NCBI GenBank assembly: GCA_026002305.1
Contig: BOBI01000058.1
Location: 1 to 12,333, forward strand
Length of the DNA stretch: 12,333 nucleotides
Direction of reading: 5' to 3'
Source: Spirochaetia bacterium
Lineage (GTDB): Bacteria > Spirochaetota > Spirochaetia > Treponematales > Breznakiellaceae
The stretch's first letter is position 1. Each line of letters begins with the position of its first letter. The translations under genes were made by a program, and so were the position numbers. This document shows positions 5,407-12,225 of this stretch, piece by piece. Below the pieces are notes generated by a model that ran no database searches, was not told the DNA's origin, and saw only the letters and a program-made list of their open reading frames with translations.

Positions 5407-6175
5407 ATCTTTTCTTGGTCCAAAAAAGCGTTCTTGCTTTGACGCGCCCGAAAATAACCATGAGCGCGCTTACCACCAAACTGAGCGCGATAATACCGGC
5501 GACAACGCGGTCGTATTCGGCAAAATCGGCGTAGTATTGTATAAAGAAGCCCAACCCCGCCCGTGCGCCGAAAATTTCGCCGACGGTAAGTAAAATGAAA
5601 CTTAAAATAAGGCCGGATTCAATTCCGGCAAAAATTGACGGCATGGCGCCCGGCAGTATAATTTTGAACACCAGTTTTGCGCCGCTTAAGTTAAGGCAGC
5701 GTGCATTGTCGATCCAGCGGGGTTCTAAAAAAGCGATGCCGTTTATCGTGGCCCGCAGAACAGGCCAAAATACGCCAAGACAGATGATTGATGCCGATGA
5801 CAGCCAAAATGTGGGGAAAATTGCGATGGCGTAGGGGATCAGCATGGTGGGCGGAATCGGGTTTAGGGCGTATACCACCGGCATAACAAGGGCTTTTAAC
5901 TTGTCGTGTAACGCGATAAAGGTTCCAAGACCTATGCCTAATATAACAGCAAGGGTAAAGGCCGGGGCTAATAACCTAAGTGAAAACAGGCAGCCGCGCC
6001 CCAAAAGATGCGCCGATTTTACACCGGCTTTTAAAACTTTTAACAAATTTGGGAAAATAACCGGATCGGCAAGTTTTGCACCGGTTATAATGCCGTAAAT
6101 AGCAAATAAACCGACAAAGATCAAAGCCGAACCGATATAATTTGGCGTACTTCCGGGTTTTTCTGATTTTCTCAT
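5405..6175 (-). CDS. ABC transporter permease, NitT/TauT/SsuC family
   Basis: 256-residue inner-membrane subunit. Hydrophobic segments lie at about 14-31, 66-88, 98-118, 125-143, 186-203 and 226-245, six in all as in SsuC/TauC. The cytoplasmic coupling (EAA) loop is at about 155-184, IDNARCLNLSGAKLVFKI then LPGAMPSIFAG, with the conserved G and the L-P-x-A-x-P ending. It makes the pore for the binding protein and pairs as a homodimer with the ATPase. Its ATG overlaps the ATPase stop as ATGA (6172-6175), so the two are translationally coupled. The family carries sulfonates, nitrate, taurine, pyrimidine precursors and other small anions or aromatics; sequence alone does not pick one. Confidence 0.9.
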   Translation of the reverse strand: MRKSEKPGSTPNYIGSALIFVGLFAIYGIITGAKLADPVIFPNLLKVLKAGVKSAHLLGRGCLFSLRLLAPAFTLAVILGIGLGTFIALHDKLKALVMPVVYALNPIPPTMLIPYAIAIFPTFWLSSASIICLGVFWPVLRATINGIAFLEPRWIDNARCLNLSGAKLVFKIILPGAMPSIFAGIESGLILSFILLTVGEIFGARAGLGFFIQYYADFAEYDRVVAGIIALSLVVSALMVIFGRVKARTLFWTKKR

Positions 6176-6987
6176 ATTCCAGCCCCGTCAACAACAAAAA
6201 TTGATTTTTCAATATGTTCATTTACCACAGTATTTAGCTCCTTTAACAGAATATTGCGCTGTTCAATAAAATTCTCATCGTTAAGGGCGGTACTATGCGA
6301 ACGGGGCCTGTGAAGTTCAACCTTTAACTCAAAAACAATGCGCCCGGGGCGCGCGCCCATAACAATAACGCGGTCGCCTAAAATCAGGGCTTCTTCGACA
6401 TCGTGGGTAACAAAAAAAACCGTTTTACCGGTCGCGCCGCCGGACTGCCGCAGCTGAAGCAGGGCATCCTGCTGATTGGCGCGGGTTATTTCGTCGAGCG
6501 CGCCGAAAGGCTCGTCCATCAACAAAATCGGCGCGTTCTGGGCAAGGGCGCGGGCAATTGCCGTCCGCTGCCGCATACCGCCAGAAAGCTCGCCGGGCAT
6601 CTTGGCGCCGTCTCCGCAGAGCCCTACCAATTCAAGGTATTCTTCCGCGATATGAATACGTTCATGTTTCGATTTCCCCAAGCCGGCCTGTTCAAGTGCC
6701 AAAATCACGTTTTCGCGGCAGGTCATCCATGGGAAAAGGCTGTAATCCTGAAACACCACCGCTCTGTCCAATCCCGGTCCTGTAACGGGGCTTACCTCTA
6801 CAGTTATAGAGCCTTCTTTCGGGAATATAAGTCCGGCCAAAAGCCGCAGCAGGGTGCTCTTACCGCAGCCGGATGGTCCTATGATTGCGACAAACTCGCC
6901 ATGTTCAATCGAAAGGCTAACATGGTCGAGCGTTATCGCCTCATCGTAGCTAAAAACAATATTGTTTATTTCGATGTATGACGGCAC
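6172..6987 (-). CDS. ABC transporter ATP-binding protein, NitT/TauT/SsuB family
   Basis: 271 residues from the GTG at 6985-6987. Walker A GPSGCGKST (37-45), Q-loop QDYSLFPW (Gln80), signature LSGGMRQR (134-141), Walker B ILLMDE (154-159), D-loop ALD and H-loop His195 in VTHD are all intact. The text LSGGMRQRTAIARAL with MDEPFGALD is typical of the nitrate/sulfonate importer group. The frame is open 24 codons further up, but only a TTG lies there, inside the binding-protein gene. The GTG, 4 nt after that gene's stop, gives the expected start PSYIEINNIVFSY. Its ribosome site is weak, so coupling to the upstream gene is likely. Overlaps the permease by 4 nt. Confidence 0.9.
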   Translation of the reverse strand: MPSYIEINNIVFSYDEAITLDHVSLSIEHGEFVAIIGPSGCGKSTLLRLLAGLIFPKEGSITVEVSPVTGPGLDRAVVFQDYSLFPWMTCRENVILALEQAGLGKSKHERIHIAEEYLELVGLCGDGAKMPGELSGGMRQRTAIARALAQNAPILLMDEPFGALDEITRANQQDALLQLRQSGGATGKTVFFVTHDVEEALILGDRVIVMGARPGRIVFELKVELHRPRSHSTALNDENFIEQRNILLKELNTVVNEHIEKSIFVVDGAGI

Positions 6988-6991
6988 AGTT

Positions 6992-8050
6992 TTATGAATT
7001 CCAGTCCTTAAAACGCTGATTAAGCTGTGTCCAATATTTGGACGGGGCTTTCTTTTCAAGTGATTTTAAGGCATCCCGGTATAGCGAGGTGTCGATTAGT
7101 GTATAAGGATCGAGACTAAGACCCGGGTCTAAATATTCGGTATCTTTCATGTATTGAAACATAGACACAACAGCATTGGTGTTCGGGTCGATAAAAAACT
7201 GAACATGAGGTTCAAGCGATGTTTGACGCGCGTACTCCTCTGTCATGTTCTGCTGGTGAACATTGGCCGCAATTACCGATTCGGGGTCTTCCCTGAATTT
7301 TTCCTCTGCCAACAATAGAGATTCGATAAACGCTACCAGAGCCGGTCTATTGGCCGCAAGAACTTTTTTCGTTGTTATCACACGGCAGCAGGGGTGATCC
7401 GGCATAATATCATTGGTAAACAGAGGAACGGCAAGGCCTGCGTCATAAACCGATGCGGTGATAAGGGTAGAGCCAATGCCTACATCAATTTTGCCGCTTT
7501 TTACCGCTTCCAGCACGTCAACCGGACGCTTGAATTCAACAATGGTAAGGTCTTTTCCGGCATCAATTCCGGCTTGGTATAGAGCGCCGCGCCACACAAC
7601 ATCCGAAGTGTAAAGTCTGGGTGTTCCGACAACCTTTCCTTTAAAACCGTTAATATCCTTATACCGTGCCTCGTTTTCTTTTTTTGTAAAAATCGGGTGC
7701 CCTCCGGTCTGATTACCGGCGATAATCACAAATTCCGCCCCTTTGCTTGCCAAGGTAAGCGGCGCTGATGTTCCAAAGGAAACGCCAACATCAACTTTTC
7801 CAACCTGAAGCGCCGCAAGCCCGTCCGCCGAGTTGGAAAACGGCACAAATTCAATGTCAACGCCATTTTTTTCGTAATAACCCTGTTCCAAGGCTAAAAT
7901 AGGCAGGGTTGAGCTTGCACCGGGTGCGAATCCGACAAGCAACTTTCCAAGACCTTTCGACTCCTGTTTCTTTTGGCAAGCGCCAAGTGCAAGCAGTACC
8001 ACCGTAAAAGCAAACACCAAAATCGCTCTAAAAGCCGCATTTTTTTTCAT
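6992..8050 (-). CDS. ABC substrate-binding lipoprotein, NMT1/THI5-like (NitT/TauT class)
   Basis: 352 residues. A signal peptide ends in lipobox LALGAC; Cys25 would be lipidated and anchor the protein on the periplasmic side of the inner membrane. The fold signature is present: VGFAPGASSTLPILALEQGYYEK (39-61), NGVDIEFVPF, the DGLAALQVGKVDVGV segment (77-90), then a second lobe with KGKVVGTPRLYTSD and VKSGKIDVGIGST. An unusual adjacent pair, Cys221-Cys222 in PDHPCCR, lies in the second lobe. Strong ribosome site GGAGGTGAG (8054-8062). First gene of the four-gene operon. The ligand is unknown: related proteins bind thiamine precursors, sulfonates, nitrate or aromatics, and the Cys pair suggests a metal- or thiol-reactive group might matter, which is inference only. 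Confidence 0.9.
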   Translation of the reverse strand: MKKNAAFRAILVFAFTVVLLALGACQKKQESKGLGKLLVGFAPGASSTLPILALEQGYYEKNGVDIEFVPFSNSADGLAALQVGKVDVGVSFGTSAPLTLASKGAEFVIIAGNQTGGHPIFTKKENEARYKDINGFKGKVVGTPRLYTSDVVWRGALYQAGIDAGKDLTIVEFKRPVDVLEAVKSGKIDVGIGSTLITASVYDAGLAVPLFTNDIMPDHPCCRVITTKKVLAANRPALVAFIESLLLAEEKFREDPESVIAANVHQQNMTEEYARQTSLEPHVQFFIDPNTNAVVSMFQYMKDTEYLDPGLSLDPYTLIDTSLYRDALKSLEKKAPSKYWTQLNQRFKDWNS

Positions 8051-8105
8051 AAACTCACCTCCAAATATATTCCTATAATGCCCATTGATTTAATAGGGTA
8101 ATGGT

Positions 8106-8135
8106 ATTTTAAATGTATTCTTTTTTCAGTGTCAA
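8106..8135 (-). promoter_or_regulatory. Promoter of the ABC/Fe-S operon, with tandem AGTGTCAA
   Basis: Minus-strand -35 TTGACA (8130-8135), 18-nt spacer, -10 TAAAAT (8106-8111). The start point falls about 50 nt before the ATG, too short for a riboswitch. The octamer AGTGTCAA (plus strand) is repeated at 8128-8135 and 8140-8147, 12 bp apart, one copy covering the -35. It may be a regulator site or a second, offset -35. Confidence 0.65.
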
Positions 8136-8231
8136 GGTGAGTGTCAAAAAAGATAGCAATTCTAAACTTGAGTCCCTTCCGAAATTAGGCAATTTGAAAT
8201 AGCTCCTGCAATTTTTGCGATTGCGCATTTG

Positions 8232-8261
8232 TTGAATGAACCGCAATCATAGTGATATGCT
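8232..8261 (+). promoter_or_regulatory. Possible extended -10 promoter of the TRAP permease
   Basis: TTGAAT (8232-8237), 18-nt spacer, TATGCT (8256-8261) preceded by TG at 8253-8254. The predicted start point is only some 6 nt before the ATG at 8274, so the message would be nearly leaderless; no Shine-Dalgarno is present. Moderate to weak match. Confidence 0.4.
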
Positions 8262-8273
8262 GTTTACACAAAA

Positions 8274-10184
8274 ATGACAATGAAAAAAATAACATATACC
8301 GATTTTAAAAAATACTTTTCCATAGCGCTTGCCGTTTTTACAGGGCTGTTGCATATCGGGCAGTTTACGGTGCTGCAGATGGAGAGTATTAAGTTTTTTG
8401 CGTGGCACCTGATGTTGGGGCTTATGCTGATTTTTCTGCATAAGCCGGTGAAAAAGAATGCGCCTCCGGCAGCACCGGCGCTGGACTGGTTTTTAATTTG
8501 CACAAGCTTGTTTGTGGGGCTTTCTGTGATTCTCAATTACGACCTTTATGTTGTAATGATGCAGACGGCTTCGCAGACGGCGTTTTTCAAAGTGGTTGGC
8601 ATTATCGCCACGCTGCTTGTGTTGGAGGCTGCGCGGCGGACGCTTGGGTGGACGCTGCCTATTATTGCGGTAATTACGGTGTTGTATGCGCTTTTTGGCG
8701 GGCGGCTGCCGGGGATTTTGGGGCACCGCGGCTATAAAATTACAAGGATAGCCGCGACAATTTTTAGCGATCAGGGGATTTTCGGTTCCCAGATTGGGGT
8801 TTCCGCATCGAATATTTATCTTTTTTTGATGTTTGCCGCATTTTTGAATGTGTCCGGCGCGGACAAGATTTTTCAAGACCTTGCGATAAGGCTAACCGGC
8901 AAAAAACGCGGCGGGCCCGCGAAAATGGCTGTTGTGGCAAGCGCCCTTTTCGGCAGTATTTCAGGCAGCGCCGCGGCTAACGTAATGTCCACAGGCTCGT
9001 TTACCATACCGCTTATGAAACGGCAGGGCTACCCACCCCGCTTTGCCGGCGCCGTTGAAGCGGTTGCCTCCACAGGCGGCCAGATGATGCCGCCGATTAT
9101 GGGCGCCGCCGCCTTCGTCCTTGCCGACATAACAGGCATTTCCTACGGCGCATTCTGCCTTGCCGCATTGTTACCCGCGCTTATGTACTACATAACGTTG
9201 TTTAAAATTGTAGACCTTGAATCGGTAAAGCGCGGCTTTACGGGCATTGCCGGTATGGAAATGCCGTCTTTAAAAAAGACCCTTCTGGGTGGTTTTAAAC
9301 TGTTTTTCCCGCTGATCTGCCTGCTTTTTTTACTTATAGTCGTGCGTACCACCCCGATGAACGCCGTCATTTACTCGGGGGCGGCACTACTAACCTGCGG
9401 GGCGTTGAGCAAGACCGACCGCATGGATTTTAAGCGCCTTCTTAAAGGCTTTGATAACGCCGGAAAAAGCAGCGTTCAGGTAATTTCCGCCTGCGCCTGC
9501 TCCGGAATTGTTGTCGGAATGTTCGCACTCACGGGGCTGGGACTAAAATTCTCAAACTTTTTAATTCAGTTAAGCGGCAGCGGCATAGTGATAAGCCTGA
9601 TTTTTGCCATGATAATCTGCCTGATACTTGGCATGGGACTACCGGCGGTGGCGGCTTACATAGTGTGCGCTACCGCCATTGCTCCGGCACTTATCAAATT
9701 GGGCATTCCGGTAGTCAGCGCGCATCTTTTCCTGTTCTATTTTGCTTCAATTTCCGCAATCACGCCACCGGTGGCCGTTGCAAGTTACGCCGCCAGCGGC
9801 ATCGCCGGAGAAAATGCCATGAAGATAGGCCTTACCGCAGTGAAATTAGGCCTCGCCGGTTTCGCACTGCCCTTTACCTTCGCCCTAAACCCCGATTATT
9901 TGCACTTCGGCTTCGATTTCCTCACTCTGATAACATGGATTTCCGCGTTTGTAGTCTGTCTCTCCGCCGCCATTGCTGTGCAGGGCTACACCGAACAAAA
10001 AATCACCGCTACCGAGCGCCTGCTCTACTGCGTCGTCATCGTAAGCGCCATACAGAGCAGCCTTTTATTCTCAGCCGCCGGTTGGCTGTTATTCGCCGCC
10101 CTTTACTGGGGTATGCAGATTGTAAGGACTAGGCGGGCGGACAAGAACGAAGCACAAAAAATGCTTGATGTATATAAAAAGTAG
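8274..10184 (+). CDS. TRAP transporter fused permease (DctQ-DctM, 4TM/12TM, TAXI type)
   Basis: 636 residues, integral inner-membrane protein. The first 150 residues hold four to five hydrophobic helices (DctQ-like part). From about 170 on is the large DctM domain, with GSISGSAAANV (227-237) and STGGQMMPPIMGAAAF (266-281), the fingerprints of fused TRAP permeases. Further helices with LGMGLPAVAAYI follow near 450-465. Drives sodium- or proton-coupled uptake of organic acids together with a TAXI periplasmic binding protein. No intact partner gene is next to it; the only TAXI gene in view is truncated and on the other strand. Starts at ATG 8274 without a ribosome site; a stop lies 6 codons upstream in frame. 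G exceeds C on the coding strand up to about 8940, then C exceeds G. Followed by a strong terminator. Confidence 0.93.
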   Translation: MTMKKITYTDFKKYFSIALAVFTGLLHIGQFTVLQMESIKFFAWHLMLGLMLIFLHKPVKKNAPPAAPALDWFLICTSLFVGLSVILNYDLYVVMMQTASQTAFFKVVGIIATLLVLEAARRTLGWTLPIIAVITVLYALFGGRLPGILGHRGYKITRIAATIFSDQGIFGSQIGVSASNIYLFLMFAAFLNVSGADKIFQDLAIRLTGKKRGGPAKMAVVASALFGSISGSAAANVMSTGSFTIPLMKRQGYPPRFAGAVEAVASTGGQMMPPIMGAAAFVLADITGISYGAFCLAALLPALMYYITLFKIVDLESVKRGFTGIAGMEMPSLKKTLLGGFKLFFPLICLLFLLIVVRTTPMNAVIYSGAALLTCGALSKTDRMDFKRLLKGFDNAGKSSVQVISACACSGIVVGMFALTGLGLKFSNFLIQLSGSGIVISLIFAMIICLILGMGLPAVAAYIVCATAIAPALIKLGIPVVSAHLFLFYFASISAITPPVAVASYAASGIAGENAMKIGLTAVKLGLAGFALPFTFALNPDYLHFGFDFLTLITWISAFVVCLSAAIAVQGYTEQKITATERLLYCVVIVSAIQSSLLFSAAGWLLFAALYWGMQIVRTRRADKNEAQKMLDVYKK

Positions 10185-10207
10185 CATTTGGGCGCACCGG
10201 CTGGAAC

Positions 10208-10237
10208 ATAAGGAATATCACTCTTGATATTCCTTAT
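10208..10237. repeat. 13-bp perfect hairpin after the TRAP gene
   Basis: Arms ATAAGGAATATCA (10208-10220) and its complement (10225-10237) with loop CTCT. No T run follows; it abuts the larger terminator stem without a spacer base. Confidence 0.75.
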
Positions 10238-10283
10238 AAATCCGTGCAGAATGGAATTGCATTCCATTCTGCACGGATTTTTT
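10238..10283 (+). terminator. Strong intrinsic terminator of the TRAP gene
   Basis: Perfect 20-bp stem (10238-10257 with 10261-10280), 3-nt loop TGC, and a run of six T at 10278-10283. Ends 27 nt before the next ATG, so the AAA ATPase gene is probably insulated from TRAP transcription or relies on read-through. Confidence 0.85.
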
Positions 10284-10310
10284 ATGGGGCAATTAAAGGA
10301 AAATTAAAAA

Positions 10311-11528
10311 ATGCTTGAAAGAACAATGAAAAATCATATAAAAAAAGTTTCCGGGGCTTTTAAAATTGTTCTTTTAGAAGGGCAGAGGCAAGTTGGAAAA
10401 TCAACATTGTTAAGCGGAATAGCGGAACCCTCACGCAAATATATTACCCTTGATAATATAAAATTACGTACCCTTGCAAAAAACGATCCGGAATTATTCT
10501 TACAACAAAATCCGCCTCCAATAATAATTGATGAGGTACAATATGCTCCTGAATTATTTCCTTTTATAAAAATATATGTAGATACACATCCAACAAAAAC
10601 TGGATCCTTCTGGCTAACAGGTTCGCAAAGATTTATACTTATGCAAAACGTACAAGAATCATTGGCAGGACGGGTTGCAATTATAGATTTATTGGGGCTT
10701 TCTTATCGTGAGAAATGTTCTTTAGCATCCAGCAGCAAATTATTTTTGCCAAAAATGAAATTAACAAAAACTCAAATTATACCACAAATAACACCAGCAA
10801 ACGTTTACAAAAGGATATGGGAAGGTTCTTTTCCTGAACCTGTCTTAAACAAAAAATTAAGCCGCGAGGTGTACTTCAATTCATATATTCAATCTTATAT
10901 TGAACGTGATGTTAAAGATTTTTATAACATATCAAAGCCGCTTCAATTTTATAATTTTATTGTCGCGTGTGCGGCAAGAACAGGCAGTCTTATAAATTAT
11001 GCTTCTCTTGCACGCGATATAGGTATCGATCTAAAGACTGCGCAAACATGGATGGGTATTTTAGAGCGATCCGGTTTAGTATATTTGTTACAACCATACT
11101 ATTTAAATGTTACAAAACGTCTAATCAAAACACCAAAACTGTATTTCTTGGATACCGGGCTTTGCTCATATTTAACACGATGGGAATCGCCGGAAACTCT
11201 TATGAATGGCGCTATGGATGGTGCTATACTAGAAACCTATGTGTTTGGGGAAATACTAAAAAGTTATTGGCATAACGGCGAGAATCCCCTGATTTATTTT
11301 TACCGTGATGATGATCAAAAAGAAATAGATTTTATTATCGAAAAGAATATGACACTATATCCTATCGAAGTAAAAAAAACATCAAATCCGCAAGCCTTTG
11401 ATTTTAAGAACTTTCGTGTTTTGGAAAAACTAGGTAAGACAACAGGATTAGGCGCTGTAGTATGTTTACAAAAAGAGCGCATACCCATAACCAGAGATGT
11501 TATTTCTATACCTGTGTGGGAAATATAA
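10311..11528 (+). CDS. AAA_14 / DUF4143 ATP-binding protein
   Basis: 405 residues, the usual length for this widespread family. N-terminal P-loop GQRQVGKST (24-32), Walker B PIIIDE (70-75) followed by VQYAPELF, sensor-like LTGSQ (102-106) and SLAGR (117-121). The C-terminal DUF4143 has the pattern EIDFIIE (338-344) then YPIEVKK (350-356), reminiscent of a PD-(D/E)XK nuclease core (D340, E353, K355), so DNA or RNA cleavage is possible though unproven. The role is unknown; members are often scattered, horizontally acquired single genes. Ribosome site AAAGGA (10295-10300). Clearly richer in A+T than the TRAP gene before it and bounded by terminators on both sides, as a transferred single-gene cargo would be. 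No promoter was seen between the upstream terminator and the start. Confidence 0.9.
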   Translation: MLERTMKNHIKKVSGAFKIVLLEGQRQVGKSTLLSGIAEPSRKYITLDNIKLRTLAKNDPELFLQQNPPPIIIDEVQYAPELFPFIKIYVDTHPTKTGSFWLTGSQRFILMQNVQESLAGRVAIIDLLGLSYREKCSLASSSKLFLPKMKLTKTQIIPQITPANVYKRIWEGSFPEPVLNKKLSREVYFNSYIQSYIERDVKDFYNISKPLQFYNFIVACAARTGSLINYASLARDIGIDLKTAQTWMGILERSGLVYLLQPYYLNVTKRLIKTPKLYFLDTGLCSYLTRWESPETLMNGAMDGAILETYVFGEILKSYWHNGENPLIYFYRDDDQKEIDFIIEKNMTLYPIEVKKTSNPQAFDFKNFRVLEKLGKTTGLGAVVCLQKERIPITRDVISIPVWEI

Positions 11529-11559
11529 AATGAATTGGCATAAACCGCCAAATTGTTAT

Positions 11560-11591
11560 GCCATTTTGCCCGTTTGGCAAAATGGCTTTTT
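11560..11591 (+). terminator. Intrinsic terminator of the AAA ATPase gene
   Basis: Perfect 11-bp stem GCCATTTTGCC (11560-11570) with GGCAAAATGGC (11576-11586), loop CGTTT, then TTTTT (11587-11591). Lies about 30 nt after the stop codon. Confidence 0.88.
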
Positions 11592-11627
11592 AGTCAAAGT
11601 CTTTTAGCTCATGTATAAGGTGTTCAC

Positions 11628-12215
11628 CTACTTGTATTCCGGCGGAATCAGGTTTGCCGGTACATTGATGCCTTTTTCTTTTAAGTAGCGAACCGCGCCG
11701 GGGTGCAGGGGGATGTTAAACTTGACGGCGTTATCTGGCGTCATGTATTTGGAGCTTGAGTGAATCGCTATCATGTCGTCGATGTTTTCGTAGAGGGTTT
11801 TGACTATCAGGTAAACCTGATCGGCGGGAACATCGGAGCTGGTAACGAGCATATTCCATTCGGAAACGCCGGGGACATCATGGGTTACGGCTTTGTAGGA
11901 ACCGGCGGGCATGGCGTCCTTGCTGTAAAACGGGTAGGTGGCGGTAAGGGCGCCTATTTCGCTATCGGAGAGGGGCACGAAATAGAGCTGTTTGGAGCTT
12001 TCAAGCTCGGCGATAGCGGCAAACGGCGGGTAGCTAAACAGGAGCGCCGCGTCTATAACGCCGTTTGAAAGCGCGGTTGCCGTTGCGCCGTGGCCGTCAT
12101 TGTGTATTTGTTTGGGGTTAATGTTCTGTGCCTTAAAGAATTCCCTAAAAATTGAGTCCATGGCGGCGCCTTTGGAACCAAGTCCGACGATTTTTCCGTT
12201 AAAATCATTTAAACC
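11628..12215 (-). pseudogene. TAXI-family TRAP substrate-binding protein, 5'-truncated
   Basis: 195 codons open from just after a TAG (12216-12218) to the stop at 11628. The text LNDFNGKIVGLGSKGAAMDS, then NDGHGATATALSNGVIDAALLFSYPP and the C-terminal half HPGAVRYLKEKGINVP is the second part of the TAXI solute receptor, normally about 320 residues with a signal peptide. Roughly the first 120-130 residues, including the leader and first lobe, are missing, so it could not be exported or bind ligand. An internal ATG at 12159-12161 exists but has no ribosome site. It lies 10 nt after the tail of an unrelated reading frame, pointing to a recombination join near 12215-12225. It would be the natural partner of the TRAP permease, yet is on the opposite strand with the AAA gene between. 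Confidence 0.78.
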
Positions 12216-12225
12216 CTAACTCCGC

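Noticed and set aside
6988..7059. Longer N terminus of the ABC ATPase starting at TTG 7059
   Set aside because: It would overlap the binding-protein gene by 68 nt, lacks a ribosome site and adds residues not typical of the family.
8050..8105. Riboswitch (for example TPP) ahead of the NMT1-like binding protein
   Set aside because: The expected leader is only about 50 nt and contains no recognisable riboswitch core or terminator stem.
8247..8876. Minus-strand frames opposite the start of the TRAP gene
   Set aside because: Products are low-complexity and basic, with no motif; the TRAP frame explains the region.
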